This document shows positions 24,363-40,016 of a stretch of 64,000 nt of DNA, in pieces. Source of the stretch: Saccharina japonica (Eukaryota; Sar; Phaeophyceae; Laminariales; Laminariaceae); assembly GCA_008828725.1 (NCBI GenBank), contig MEHQ01004596.1:62001-126000 (forward strand). Reading direction: 5' to 3'. A program made the translations under genes and the position numbers. The notes beneath the pieces were generated by a model. It was not told where the DNA came from, searched no databases, and worked only from the letters and a program-made list of their open reading frames with translations. Every line of letters begins with the position of its first letter. The stretch's first letter is position 1.

Positions 24363-24543
24363 CTTCTCCATCGCGGCTGAGCAGAAGTAGCAAACATTTG
24401 TCTCCCTATCGTCGGTTTGCCTGAAAATCCTGCCCTCCGCCTCTAGCTCCTCCTCTTTCTGGCGCCTCACCAGCGACGACAGGTGGTCCAGGCCCCACCC
24501 GGTTGTCATATGTAGAAGCAGCTCCACATCGGAGTGCCCCGAA
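24363..24543 (-). CDS. Channel gene, C-terminal coiled-coil exon
   Basis: A 181-nt exon from acceptor actgttag to donor GTAAAT. It reads SGHSDVELLLHMTTGWGL, then LSSLVRRQKEEELEAEGRIF and ends AAMEK. The Glu/Arg-rich middle could form a coiled coil, a frequent assembly device in tetrameric channels. A donor at its end implies at least one more exon. Confidence 0.75.
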
Positions 24544-27500
24544 CTAACAGTTCCCGTGGATGTTTCCTTGTGCGAAATGTTGAGGGTCTGACGCCATACA
24601 AATATCGATACACGGTCGGGACGTTGCGGGAGTAGAGAGTTGCCGACATGGGGAGGTCGTACGGGTAGTGAGAAGAGGAGAGGGGGGGTGTACTCATGTC
24701 GTGCACGGTCGTAGTCGTATGACCGTAGACCCTCGCATCCCTATAATGCCGGGACGGAGCACGTTGGGTTTTCACCACCCAGGAAAACATTGCTTGCACC
24801 AAGCACAAAGCCCCGCGAGGTGTTGGGCGAGTCTCATGAAGGGTGAGGGGCGGCAACCGCTCATTCGCGAGGACACCGGGCGGGCCATCAAGGCATTTGG
24901 CCCTCGGTTTCAAAGCTCTAACGATTATCGCTTTGTATTACAACTTGGCGTTTGGACCCAATATGGGGGCGATCCTGTGGACTAGCTAGTCATGGCGGAG
25001 ATACCTAACGAAGCCATGATTAAGCGAGATACAGTAGGAGTTAGTAGATAATGTGTTTATGCTTGACTAAAAGCTAAAGATAGGGTAGGCCTCGCTAAGA
25101 ATCCGCGATGGTGGTTCTGTCTTGCTGTCGTCAACTGTCGGCATTGCTCTGAGACATTGAATGGGAAAACACATACCAGGCATACACTTCGTATACCAGT
25201 ATCTACTCGGAGGTGTTCGGAGATGTTCTACTCCAGGTCTCCGGCGTCACTCAGCTCAAAAAGGGCGCCTGTAATATTAGCGGCTGTGCAAATGTGCGAC
25301 CCGTTTCGCTCTTACACCAACAAAAGATGAAAACCGGGGAAGCCATGGAGCTCACCTCAACGACGCCCTTCGCATATTCCCAGGCCTTCCCGTCCACGCC
25401 CCGAGCGCCCGGCATTACGGCACCCTTTCCTAGCTCTTCGTGGGACACCTTCCCCTTCCCAGGTGTTTGTTTTTCCCGAACGTACCACTGCCACACACCG
25501 TACAGTCCCCGAAACCACAGCACCACGGAGCCGAGGATGTAGACCGAGCATACGAATGCTGCGGCGAGAAAGGCGAAAGTTGACACAACGAGGTATATGA
25601 CAGCCAAGAAGAGCCGACGAAGATATCCAGCTTCCAGGTAGGCCAAGGGACGGTGTTCAGATTTATTGTCCTACCAGAGAAGTCGTCAATGGGCGGAAAT
25701 TTCCAGGGGCCAGGCGTTGTGTTTGAGCTATACGAGAGTAGACAAATTAGCCAGGTATGGTAACGCGAGTGGTGGCAGGGTCTGTCTTCCTACCAGATTT
25801 AACAGCCAAGGCAACTGCCCCACTAGAAGATGCGTATGAAGGTTGGAGTTTTTTATGTAGCTCGAGGCGTGCCAGGATGAGCAAAACAGGCCAGTGGAGG
25901 AGGTGGGAGAATTCTATTCAAATGACCGCGGCATGAACAGAAGCCGCCGATTCGGTCACTCGAACACTTTCGTGGTGAACCAACCACCTGTAACGGACAC
26001 TGTCTCCACCCAGGTGATCACCAGCATTACGGAACACAACAAGAACGCCACTAATTTAACTGCAGGGGTTTTCACTAGAGAATGTCATTTGTTTTTACAA
26101 TCTGCCAATTGTTGTATTGAAATAACCAAGACAACAACTCACCCGTCGTGTTTTTCCAACGATTCTCTGAAAAAAAAATGAAGAACAAAAATCGACGATA
26201 TATATACTTACGTAGTAGCGTTTAGTATGGGTTTCTCCGCCCCAATGGCGGATCGGCCATACTCTGGATTTAGCAGTACCTCCGGTCGAACTACAAAACA
26301 TGCCGGCATATGGCTTACTGTAGATACAGTAATCGTGCCCTATACAAAACTGGAGGTATCCATACAAATGACAAACAAAGAACTTCGGCAAAGACGCTAT
26401 CCTCACTGTGGTATTGCTTGGATGGTCGAAAATTACTCGGTTTCAGTGTTGGAAAACGAATTGCCTTGATTTGGGTTGAGGGGTCGAAATTAATGTGGGT
26501 TTCGTGTCGGGGCATCGAAATTGACTTAGTTTCAGATTGGGGATCGAAATTGACTTGATGTCAGTGACGAGTCAGTGACGAGTTCGTTAGGCCGGGGCCA
26601 ATGGGAACGCGATCTTAAATATTTGAATTGTTTGTTGTTACACCATTTCAGAGTCTGTATCTCGTGGGGAACTTAAAATGAGACTTTCTGATACCACGAG
26701 TTTTTCGTTACTTTTGAGAGAGCTTTCCAATGCAGGCGATAGTGCATACAGGGTACGGCTTCGAATATTTTGGAGGGATTAAGATTTCGAAACAATTACA
26801 AAGGTTGGCCCCAAACCGGTGGGCCTCCGAATCTTTGGAAGATTTGCGAAATCTTGCTCCCTCGTAATATATTCGTTGTCATACCTTTGTAATTGTTTCG
26901 AAATCTTGCTCCCAATCTTTGGAAGATTTGCGAAATCTTGCTCCCTCGTAATATATTCGTTGTCATACCCTGTATGAACTACCAACTGCATTGGAAAGCT
27001 CTCGCAAAAACAATGGAATAGTCCTATGAGCAGAAAGTATCATTTTAAGTTCTCCGCGAGCTGAATCCGCTGAACATTTGTAAAAACTTGACTTGTTTTT
27101 TTTCTGTAGGGGGTCGGAATTTACTTCGTTTTTGTGTGGAATCGAAGCTGACTTGGTTTCTGTGCGGGGGATCGATATTGGCATTGTTTTTGTGCGCCGG
27201 CCGAATTGGGTTTTGTGGGGGAACCGAAGGTATATTGGTGGTTGTGTGCGAGCCTGAATCGACTTGATTTTAGTGTGAGCATTGATTGGCTAAAGTTTTG
27301 TGTGGGTGATCGAAATTTGCTTGGTTTTGGCGCGCTGGGCAAAACTGTCTTGGCTTTACTTCGAAAGGGGATCGAAATTGGCTTGAATTTTGTGCTGGTG
27401 TTCGAAATTGGCTTGAATTTTGTGCTGGTGTTCGAAATTGGCTTGAATTTTGTGCTGGTGTTCGAAATTGGCTTGATTCAATGTGAGGGATCGAGATTGA

Positions 27501-30500
27501 CTGGATTCAGTGTAGGGGTCATCATTTACTTGGTTTTATGTGGGTGGTCCAAATTGATTTGGTTTCTGTGTCGGGGCGTCGAAAGTAACATGGTTTTAGT
27601 GTGGGAATCGACATTGACTTGGACTTCGTGTGCGGATCGGAAATGACTTGTTTTAGCGTCAATATCGTTTCCGTTGCTTTTTGTGTAGGTGGTCGAAATA
27701 CAAACTGCTTTTTGGTGTCGGGGCATCATAATTTACATGTTTTTATAATGTTATATATGGGTCTCGCAAGAGGGTAGTAATTCCACATTAAATATTTGGG
27801 GGGAAAAATATCGAATCCGTCGGCATCCTAGCTGTAGTATATAAAAAAGATATACCTGGTACATACCTGGTGTCGTTTTCGCTTTAGTGGTATGCTTAAG
27901 ACCAAGGTTTTCGGTAAGGATTCGAAATGGCCATTTTCAAGGTTAAAACCCTACACACTAAGAAAGTCACACCCTAGACACATGCACTCCCGGACAAATG
28001 TTTTGGTAGACTATGTGTACAATCATTATCCAAAGCGATTTGGTGCCAAATTCTATTTTTTATGACGCTGAAAAAAAGACTTTTTCGGCTATTATTACTG
28101 GCGGTAAGGGAGAAGATGGAAAAGCGGCTCGCTACGACGTGTTTTCAGTGAAATGAAAAAAGAAAATTTCAACAGGTTACTATATTGAGATTATTCTCGC
28201 ACGAACACGCCCGAACATTCGTCGCATCGTATCATATAATTTGCTTTCTATACGGCATGGTCTGCGCCACTCACAAGTCACTGAAAACGAGAAAATGCAT
28301 ACATAGAGGCATACCAGGTATGCTAATGTAGATCATTACTATGGTACTGCTGAAATGATGTGGGAACGCCGGTAAATACCTGGTATCAGGTATAAGAATC
28401 GTATTGGTAGTACTTGGATGGGTTATCTTAGATGAGAACCAGGGGTTCCCAGGTCCACGATGACCAAGGCTTCTGCTCTCTCAGTATTTTCATCGAGGGA
28501 AAAGGTCACATCATGCAGATAATTCAGATCCCATCCTGAAAGTCCGTACAGACCTTGCAGATCATACAGATTACATCCGGCAAACATATGCAGACCAGGC
28601 AGACCATACAGATCAAACCCGACCAAACATATGTGCAAGGGCAACATCATACGGCGCCCCCCCGGCAAACATGAGCTAGATCATGCATTTCATGCTCCAG
28701 GTGCTGTACTGTAGTACCCCATCGGCGACAACGATCGACCGTAGACCGTGCAGATAATATACCGTTGATCCGGGGATACGTAAGCCCAGAATTAACAAGA
28801 TCATGAGATGGGGATGTGAATCTTATTTTCCGGGTGACCTAACCGTTTCACCACCCCAAGTTTCACGCTCACCCGCGAAAACATCCACCGGACGACGCCA
28901 ATCGCAATCAAGGGCACAGACACCAGCCACAAGAGGGCGGTCCCTCCCAGCGCCAGGGGTCCCATCGTGCACGCGAAGATAATCCTCCGCGCTAGCTGTT
29001 GGTAGCGAAGCAAAGTCTCGGTCTCCGATAGCGGTATGTAGTCTTCGCCGCACGTTTCCTGCCGGGCGCCGTTGGTGCAAACCCTTCATCGCGCAAGTGA
29101 CACATATAATGCACGGGAAGCATGTCATACGATCGGTTTCTGCAACAATCAAGCGCGAGACAATCTCTGGGAGGGCAGTAGTAGAAAGAGGGCATACACC
29201 ACGCGACAGCGCTTGAGAAGCTGGGATAAACAAGTCTGAATATGTGTTTCGACTGTTTGCACGAAACCTACGAAACACGCATTTATACGCTGAAAATAGT
29301 GTAGGACACACACAATTTTGCCCCGCGTGCGAATTTGTCGTTGGCCTCAGGGTGATATATTTATTCTAAGGTGTCGGTACTGTGCGCATGGGCATGATTA
29401 GTACCCTGGCTGTCGAGAGCGGTGGAGTGTACGGAGCACATGGACCAGGGAAACACGAACGAAGCGGAAAACGGAGAGAACGAAAAAGGCGCAGGTAAGG
29501 CAGTTTCGACGAATGGGTGTTGCGTTTGGTAGCTCATAGTTTGGTAACTCCCAGCGTCACCTCGCGAAGTTTGTGTGGCGAAGCGCACGGTTCGAAACGA
29601 ATAGTATGGGTGGTGCGAAAAGGGGATATTTTTCTCCGTACATGCTTCAGGAATGTTGGTAACGACAGCTCCGATCATGCCAAGCACACCTGACCACCAA
29701 ATCAGGCCAGATGCTCGTGACCGGCCCTATCAACCCTCTCGACACTCCAGAGAGTAAGACTGAAATAAATAACGATTTCATGATTACACCATCGGTTACA
29801 TGAAGCAACTCGGTCTTCCCCACTAAGGGGTGGAATACTAAGCGTCTGAGCTGAGCTATACCACGACGCGAGCTGCATGGCGTAACTCACTAAGCTGGTC
29901 GGATCCTTAACTGTCGTGTTCTCTCGTTCAGTGTATATGGGTCCTCACAGGGTTGATATCACTCCTCCTAGGGACGAAACGCTTCTGTCAGCTTGCATGC
30001 ACCATTTTTGACGCCGTCTATATGCCCAAGTAATCGGCCGGAGTTCACCGTGAGTCAAGGGGGGCCATTTCACGGTAGGGGTGTCACGTTTGGACTAAAC
30101 TGTTTCTGGCCGACGGGCTACTCAACTGAGTAACTGCCAAAAGTATCAGCACTTCCATTTGTAACATATAGGGCATGCAATTGGATCACCCAGCAGTTGG
30201 AATTGTTCACCAGGCCGTGCATACGATATTTCTCGAAGTTCAGGTTTTGATATGAGCCTCATAAGCACTACGAGTATCTACGGAAGCACGCGTCCAGGGG
30301 TAGCATGAGGTCTTGGCTACCATGAGACGTTGAATACTTCTGGCACACAGCGTCTCAGGCAACAGAGGCAAAGGGTGTGAGCTCATACATCCCGTGTCAT
30401 CCTCTCAGAGTAAGATTCAGCAACAGCAACATTGGCTTCGCGTACAGTGGCGCAGCCAACACAAAGAACCACACAGACGTGCGATTGGTCGACTCATGCA

Positions 30501-33500
30501 GTACGTACCGTAAGCATTTCCTGGACAGCCACAATAACAGAGAACCGCATTCGCCAACGAAGTCGACTGCGACGAGGCAGGCTACCCCAACAAGGTTGAG
30601 GGGGGGTGGGAGGTGGCCCTGGTCCACGATGCCCGCGCTCCGCTGGATGAACTGGTTTCGAGAGAGGTTAAATTCCAGCTCCGCGTGGTCGTGGACCGTG
30701 TTGTGGACAGTGCTTAGAACAGCGATCAGCAGATTCAGCAGCAGGATTGCCATGGTCACCATGTACAGGACGAGAAGGGCCGTACCCGCGTCATACAACC
30801 ACTCCGGTCCGCCACAGGTGTCATCTTCCTCGTCCACGAACAAGGTCTTGTCGAACAAAGCGAAGCCGGGATCTGCACGACGAATTATAGAGGGGGAGGG
30901 GGGGGTCGACGGATCGAGGGCCGAGGGAGGCATTTGTTTTTTCATAGGGAAGGCTATAGTTTGGTGCCGAGACGCTAGGGACTTCCCGTGGAACGCCAAC
31001 AACGAGAATCACGCTGAACAACGACAAAATCGGGCAGTCTACATTGAACGCCCATGTATCATATCGACAAATGGTGGGCAAATATCTTGCGAAAGTAACG
31101 CAGTGAGTATTGTTTTCGAGGCATGCCACGACAGAGGAGGTACTCTACCTGCATACAGTTTGATAATGGTCCTACCATGTGGAGGTCTACCTCGCCCGAA
31201 ACGTGACCTTGAGGGAAGCCCGTACGCGTCACCCGATGAATAGAATCCCGTGGGTCTAACCATGAACCGAACAAAGTCGTGAAACACAAAGTTGGATTGT
31301 AAAGACAGCAGAAACCAAGCAAAATCGAAAAACACAAATGGGGTTTCAACATTATCGCGTAGATCTCAGTTGGGGTGTCCCGTCGATAATAATGTATGCG
31401 CCCAAACGTACCCACCCTGCTTCACTGTAGAGGGGTGGCTAATCGCAACTACAGCAGGAACTGAACCAAGTTACATAAAATGCCTCAACCTTTCTCCGCC
31501 ACAAAGGGCCGCCCGCAATATATGTTCGAATCTCACCTAGTGTGCATCACGCTGACCGCCATTAGCAGCCGAAGCGGGTGGCATAGCCATTTGTTTCGTT
31601 AAGGGCCTAGGGTTGACGCTAGCAACGAAAATGTGTCCCGATCAACAACTGGCGTTCAAAAAGAGCAACATGACCAGGCGTTTCCGTATGAAGAAACCAC
31701 TGCAGGAGTTTCATGTTTTGCTGAAGGGGCCGGTCCCGGGTGCTACAAGCCATGTCTGTAAAACGTTCAACGCGATTAATAAAACAAATGACTGCTTAGT
31801 ACCAATAACAAGTCAAAATTGAAATGTGACGCCCAATATTTATCCCATACTAAAAATAAGTAAGTACGAGACAACACCGTAAACTTGTACCTCTACTGCA
31901 CAAACGAGACACGGTCCACACCCTGTTTTTCAATATAGGCCCTGATGTTGCCGATGCATGTTGTATGACCCCCCTGGCAACCCGTTAACGAACGGTGTTT
32001 GTTTTTGTTTTGTGTTTTGTTCTTCCGGTTTTGGCATTCTCGAGTGCCCAGATACCAAATAAAACAAACGACCTGCACAGTAAAATTTGGCGAGAACCAC
32101 ACACACCATGCGATAACAGGGCGGAAAGGTCTCGTGGGACACGTATGCAAACGTTCGGGATATACTTCGAAGTATCTCGAGCAGACATCGTGGACTTCAG
32201 GCGCCTAAAAACAAATCTGAAACTCCGCTTGAACCACCCTTTGAACGCGGGAATGTTCCTTTCGCCCTCTCTGTGCCCCTGACTGCCGATTATACCCATT
32301 GTTTCCACTCGCCTCCTAGCATAGCCTTGAACATGGTGAGAAGGGACGAGCCGAACGTTCCGTAGGCCGAGTCTAGCTCGGCGCCCACGCAGGTATTGTA
32401 GATGGAGTAAAAGGCCAGTGCGAAACTGAGCATGACGACGAGCATGAACAGCGAAAATCTCACCAGGTGAAACATCATCACCCAAATGATCTGTCGACGT
32501 GAAGGGAAAACAGTACGAAATACGAAGGGATTATGAAGACAAAACGTACACGAATATTCAACCTTGAAAAAAATCACAGCTAGGCATAAGCAGACCACTG
32601 CATTGGCGCTGCACTCCCCATTGAGCTAGAGGCTGTCAATGAACAACGAATGACAAAATATACACAAAGCATAACCGACCATGAACACCGTTGCTGAGGT
32701 TAGGCTAGCATGAGCGATGCCACTGTCGTGTCGGTACCTGTGTCATGGGCCCGAGATATTTGTCCACCTGCGCCAGAGACAGAACCCTCGCGAACAGGAG
32801 TGGCGCGATCGCCGCTAAGAAGCACCGTGCAACGAAGAACGCCTGATCTCGACAAGAGCAAGACGACGACGAAACGAAAGTATTGAGGGTTCGTGCGCGA
32901 GGGGAGGAGAGAAGTTAGTCTTGAATGTATTTTTTGTCCTGTCAACGTTCAGTGCACACAAACTAGGACAAGGCGTATAAAACCTTCAGTCTTATTGCAG
33001 CCAATATTTTTTAACCATTTGTCCGCTTCGATGAAAGGCCGCCAATCTTGAGATTTTCATTTGCAGTGGTCTTCAACAATACATTCAGCCACTTCGCCCA
33101 CCCCACGTTAGCGCTACGGACGCAGTCGAAACGTACCAAAGACTACAACACCCGAGTTCTCGGTTCACAAGCCTTTGGGCCCAAGCAAAGCAACTAAAAA
33201 CATTATAAGTATACTGGTATCCTATCGTGAGCGTTCACCCTACGATCGTTCATGCACAGTGCGTCTCGTAGAAGTCCTTTCATTGAAGTATGGCATTGAA
33301 ACAGTAGTTGCCTAATCAGTAGAACCAGCGTTGTTGCACGTGACTGGCAATGTGATCGTCAATATGTTTAATTTGATTTCCCCTCTGAAATCCCATAATG
33401 GTTTCAACACAACGGAAGCTAATTGGCGAAGGGAGGGAAAACAAAGGGGAGGGGCTTGACTCGTCTGCGTATAAACCCTAACATAGGCAATCAAACACGC

Positions 33501-36000
33501 GCACATACCTTTGTGAAGGAGCGAAGCGGATATGGAGGCAGAAGGATTCGGGCGGGAATGCAAAGTGCACAAATAAGAACTCACAGCACAAACAAACGTG
33601 CTCCAAGACGAGACAACGAGAGTGCCACCAATGCGATCGCCTAGTAGCCGAACTAGATATTTCCTTCGTCAGGCTGAAATAGCGCGGACCGCGCCGAACT
33701 TACGTCGCTCGTGTCCGCATCAGCGCGAAGCGCCAGGAGGCGGAAGATGAACGCCATCAGGATGAGTGCTATTGAAGAAGTGTCAAGTATGTTCCAGTTG
33801 TCCTGGGTAAAGTACCTGGAGCGTTGTGGAGGAGGACGCGCCACGAAAGATGCAAGCGGACGCGTAAACCGTCGTGAGCAAAGGTGGGACTACAACATGA
33901 GAACGCGTCGTGTGATTGTATGTTATTTTCACGCTTGCTTTTGATGCGGGCAAGGTCAGACCGTTGGGCTGGGGCAGGTAGCCTTGCTATTGTTCAAACA
34001 AACAATCGATCAGTGGCGGAAGGGGGGGGGGTGAGGAAAATAGATGGTCCTGCCCTACCTCCGCACGGTTGTCGTCAGGCGATACTGCCATGCCGCCGGT
34101 GTTTCGTCTTCGCTGCTGCGTGTGCCATGGCGGGCCGCTGATATCTTCAGCACTGGACCTGAGACAGCTGGAACTTCACTCATGATCTCCCGAAACTCAA
34201 GGAACTCGCGCCACAGCAAGCCCTGATCGAGTCCAATCGATCGATGGGTCGAGTCGTTAGTTTTCGCATTTTTGCGGTTGAGGGATATGTCGACATGGAA
34301 AACCCTTGGGGCGTCGTAGAAGCATCGCAACTTTGTTCTCCAGGTACGTCTGCCTTGAGTAGTTCGAGTTACAGCAGTAGCCATGGCATTCGATGGGCCA
34401 CTGTTGTCATCAACATTCGTTTCCTAGCTACGCCGTGCAGTAGTTGGGTCTCACGTTCACCATACCGATATATCTAACTATTCGCGGGCAATACATGACC
34501 TACCCCCCCCGCACCCCCCCTCGCTCTTCAACGCGCCTGCCGACGTGGTACAACGAGCGGTAAAAGGCTCTGCGCTTGCGGAAAACTGACCAAGGCGAAG
34601 ATGTAGAAGGCGATCTCGTTGGATGGGATTTTGTCGTTTTCCGCGATGGACACGCACGAGCAGTACAACCCCAGCATGAACCTGCAAATGGAGTGTTCGT
34701 GGTGTTTGGGGGAGGCTAGGCCGCAAGGATTACGATGTCGTGGGGCTCAAGGCGTTGCGTCGTATGAGGTGCATCCAAGGAGTTGTGATATGGCAGCAGG
34801 ACAATATCAAGGACCCCTCGTGGGAGTCAATCTATAGTTTGCAGCCAAACGAAGGCGCACCCTGGTGGAGTCGGGTAGGAAGTCAACACTCCCTCCGTCG
34901 ACCACATCGGCTGTAGATTAGGCTGTTGGAGTAGGCGAGAGATCTACCTCCTCCCTTCGTTCTCCGAGAGAATTATGTGCGTTTAATTTATGATAAAACG
35001 GGCTCGATGCCTCGTTACGCGGCACCTTACTGTCTTCTCTAGAGCGTATTCAAAAATATTTACCCTACGGCCAGGTTTGAATCCGTCACAAGCGGAATCC
35101 ATGCACCAGCTGAAAAATTAGTTCCAAAGTGAAACATGCCCTTTCTATACCCTTCCCCTCGCGTAAATGGGCCCGCTGGGAGGAGATAACCAAGTATGGA
35201 ACCTTGCAATGACAACACTAATACCACGCGGCTGCTATCGGCAAACTACGATCGGATTAGAAAATTACAGCGCGATAGTGTGTGAAACATAAACGATCGT
35301 GAAAACGTGGTGAACGTCGTTGGCGGCGTGCTGTTGGTTCTGCTTGTCCAAAATGTTTCACATGTCCATCGCCAAGAAGATGGTATTTCGGCAACTGTAC
35401 CACAACGACCGTAGTAGAGCGACAGCAGCAGAACGATGCCTAACCCTGTTGGGACCTGAGAGGGAAATATAGTCGAAATAAACTGAAGACTGCAACACCG
35501 GCCACACGAAGAAGCACGAGCTTCCGCGATAGGGTGTGTTTCCACAATCAATGTAAGGAACGAACTGTATCGAATCTGCGTTGCATGGCGACACCTGACC
35601 TGCTGTACACCCCCCCCTGCAGTAGTCGCTTGGTACGATTGCACAATCATCTGCAACTATGAAGACATAGTTCGTCGGTTACTGGCTCCGTTAACATGGG
35701 TTCCAAGAGTTCAAATGCAATGCAATCAACGGAGATACGTTGAAGGTGCGAAGAACATTGTTTTCCCGCATGGAGTACGGTAGGTCGAGAGGAAAACGCA
35801 ATCTCGGCAACAGCATAAACAACATAAAGAACAGACACTACTGAAGTACACCCCAGGAGATGAGCCACCGATTATCCCTCTAGATCCAAGAGAGCAGCCG
35901 CCTTGACATCTAGCCAGGTAAATAATGTGCTAACCTCAACTCGGGAAGAAGAAACAACCAACAATCCCTTATAACAGACGTTCGCAGCACCACCACGGCC

Positions 36001-36048
<48 letters not shown>

Positions 36049-39000
36049 GCGGCGACGGCGGCGGCGGCGGCAGTGGCAGCGACGCATTACATTCTAAAAC
36101 CACGCAGCACGTGTACCCTAGCTCACAGGTAGCTGAATGTCTCGTAGAAGAAGCGGACCGATGGAACCAGAAAGAACTCTTCCGGCCTTCCGACGATGCC
36201 CGCCATGGAAAACTGCAGCCCGGGGATAAGGGAGGTGTGCGGGAAGTAGAAGGAGCTCGACTCCTTGTCGCGAACCGATCCCATCGCCAGGCTGCAGGAC
36301 TTCCATCCTTGAAGAATCCTGTTATAATCGCGGAAGACAACGCCTGGTTTACTAGGTTTAAGTTTCTTGCCCTCGGTGCGGCTGGGTTTTGCACGGCGTG
36401 TTCTGTACAACGTGTGCTTCTCCGGTAATGGGGGAGGGTAGATCCAATCAACAAACACCAAACCAAGGTAAGCGCATAACAAGTGAATAGAAGTTTGCAG
36501 GATGTTGCACGCAGCTGGGTCATCGAAGCTTAGGCAAGTGCAGGTAAGGCTCATGGCAGAATATAATTGTTTTGCTGGGCACGTCGATCCAGAGGGTTTC
36601 CTATCACAGCGAACTACAGTGGAGTCTTTCCATGCACAGTGACCTAGAGTGTTTCGTAGCACAGCAACCTAGAGCATTTCCAAAAGCAGTGATCTAGAGT
36701 TTTTCCAGGCATTACGAACTAGAGCTTTTCCAGGCACAGCGACCAAGAGTATCCCCTAACGCAACAATTAAGCAGGCTGCTAGGATCGACGTCACGGCGA
36801 GGGTCAGGGTTAGGGTTGGGGTTCCGTGTTAGAGTAGTCTGAGCGGTAGCCGCCCTTTGACAGGAATCAAACGTGCGCACACAGATGACAACAAAAAGGA
36901 AGAAATCGTCGCCGTAAAAATAGAACCCATCGGTCGTCTGCCGAAAGATGCTACGGAATTCAGTTGTCTCGCGAAAGGCGCATCCAAACTTGTATGCAAG
37001 GTTGCAGCCAACTTGCAGTCAACTTACACCCACCCTTAATACCACTTGTATATAACTTGCGCGCACTTGCATGCAGCTTATACGAACTTGCGGGCAAGTG
37101 TACGCAGTCGCATGTTATTGCGTGCACGCTTGCAGCTCCAGAAGCATGGAGAGGCAGGTCGCGGACTCTTCTGAGTCGCGTCAGTACGAATCGATCGGCG
37201 ACCTTCTGCTCTTATCCTATTGCAGGCATTTGTAATACGAACTGTTATCACGACTGCTGTAAGGGGGTCCAATAAGCAGGTCCAACTTGTGCTGGGTTAC
37301 AGCAATTATCTACAAAACATAGTTCTTCTCGCAAAGACGGTGGGGTTTCAGGGCATTGTTTCCCACACTGAAGTAGCTTCCCACGGCATACACTTGGGTG
37401 TGAACGGGGGCATGGTCTCCGTGCCGCCGGCAAGGTGTGCCCACGTCGTCGTCTGCACATCGCATTGACTGTCGTTTTGTCAAGAACGAAAGTGCCTTCA
37501 AACTAATTATGTTACGAGGATTCTCATGTTGCACTGCAGACAAAACTACCTGGTACTGTACTATAATAGCTCAGTACCGGTAGATGCCGAGCGATTCCCG
37601 TACGAAAATGAACGATTTCCTGCGAAGGAAAAAAACTTCTGTTTTTCAGGTCGAGCGCCAGGGAGCACTACGTGATGATTTTCGACTGCCACGTCGTGAT
37701 CACTGACCGAAGCAGTGCGGAAACACTCGAACATAGCATATGTGGCTACACAATTACCTTAAGAGGGAGTCGTCCCACGCCGGGCAATTTCGCTTCGTGT
37801 TCTTGTTTTTTCCTTTCTTGTCGTCGTCCTTTGTCGCGTAGACGTAGGTATAAAATCCTTCGTTGACGTTGAAGTCCAAGGGGAATCGGCGTGTCCAGTT
37901 AGGTATGGTGCAGCACCACTTCAGCTGCATGTAGTCCAGGACCAGCGGGGCGCTCACAAACTCGTGTGCTTGCGATCCTGTGGCAAATCGAGATCAGGCG
38001 CGCCATGGTTTCTTGATATTTTCCAAGGCTGCATCGTAGAAGAACAGCGCAACAACCCCACAGGTACTCGTTTAGCGTGTGCCCCGTACCGGAAAAGTAC
38101 CGCAGCGTAGGTAATACCAGGCATCATAACGAGTGGGGTGCCGATAGCTACAGCCAGCGCGCGAACATGTACTCTATCATAGCAGTCGGTAGTCGTGCCA
38201 ACTTATCAAAGCAGCAGTCTCTCAGGCTGAACACGACGAAAAAAGGGAAGCCGGTACCAACCTCGGTTCAACGCCTGCCGCAAAGGGTCAGACTCTGTCC
38301 CGCAGTGCTGTTCTCGCTGCGTGCTGTTTGCTTCAGACCTGTCCAAACTACCCATTGTGGTTTGCGTGCGGAGGCAGAGCAGGGACAGATATCATAGGAG
38401 CAACAACAGATACCGCTCATTTACTTGATACAATAAGTCCAGATAACACACAACACGTACGAAAGGAGGGATTTGCGGTAAAGGGTGGAGGTGTTTGTCG
38501 AGTAGGTGCTCACGCTGCGAGGTCACTTCGACCGTCGTCATGATGCGCTAAACAACGCGGTTTTGGGTCGTTAAGGAGCAGATGGTTCGCGCTGAACCAG
38601 CAACGACGCCCATGGCAAGCCAACCGTTTGTCTCCCGAGTGAGAAGGCGTCCGTCGTTTTAACAGCACCGCACCAGAAGAATCAAACGTAGGCGCACGAG
38701 CGTGTTTTCTGTGCAGCAAGAACTCGTACAGACCTAAATATAGAAAGACAGAAGGGGTACAGTACCAACAGCACATTTGCTCGGGTTCACACGTCCTGCA
38801 CTATGGCAAGCTCTATAACCTCCACACACTCACTCCAAACCAGATTAGAGAAACGTTGGCATGGGCTAGGCATACAGCGAACAGGACAGTACTCTACACC
38901 TGTACCTGCAACTCGCAAATGGGATTGGCCCTGCCAGCCAGAACACTTGGTCTGAAATGCACCCTACTCCTACTGTGGCATGGCATGGTACATGGCCCCC

Positions 39001-39539
39001 TACAGTAGTCCGAACGTTGGGAACAGTCCTGCTTGTTCACCGGGAATCACACCCCCACACAAAAGCCCAAAAAAGATATAACCCAGACTTGAAGCGAGTC
39101 AAGCTCCACCGTGCGATATACAGTATGTAGCGGGATCTAGGCGTGCGACTATCGGCTAACTCACTCGTCGGTGTCGCTCGGTTCACCGTGAAGCCTAGGC
39201 TCGAGCATCCATCGCTGCGGAAAGTCGGGAAGCGGGCAGTGCAAGGCCGGAAGTCGGGCGGAGTGGGGATTCTGAGTAAACATGATGCCTATCCTGTGGC
39301 CATTTGTCCCTCCTTTTCATAATTTGTGGACGGTGATTCCTCCTGAGAAGGTCCAGCCACACCAACGCAAACGCTGCTGTATATACCTCATATATTTCGA
39401 GGGTGGCGCAGCAATCCGCCTTAGTCGCCCAGGCCGGTGGCAACGACATTCTACTGAAGAAGAAGAAGAAGAAGAAGAAGAAGAAGAAGAAGAAGAAGAA
39501 GAAGAAGAAGAAGAAGAAGAAGAAGAAGAAGAAGAAGAA

Positions 39540-39580
<41 letters not shown>

Positions 39581-39951
39581 AGAAAAATATGAAGATGACA
39601 CCATAGCAACACCAACAACATCGCGCCAACAATAACCACCCTCACGTCCAAACCGACACTCGTGCCAACAACAACACCCATACCCACACCAGTACCAACA
39701 ACGTCAACAGCAACAACAATCATCACCACCACAACGACAACAACAACAACAATAACAACAACAATCACAACAACAACAACAACAACAACAATCACCATCA
39801 CCACAACAATGGGAACAATAACAACTACAGTAACAACAACAACAACAATCACCATCACCACAACAACGGGAACAATAACAACTGCAGTACCAACACCAAC
39901 AACAACAACAACAACAACAACAATAACAACAACAGTAACAACAACAATAGT

Positions 39952-40016
<65 letters not shown>

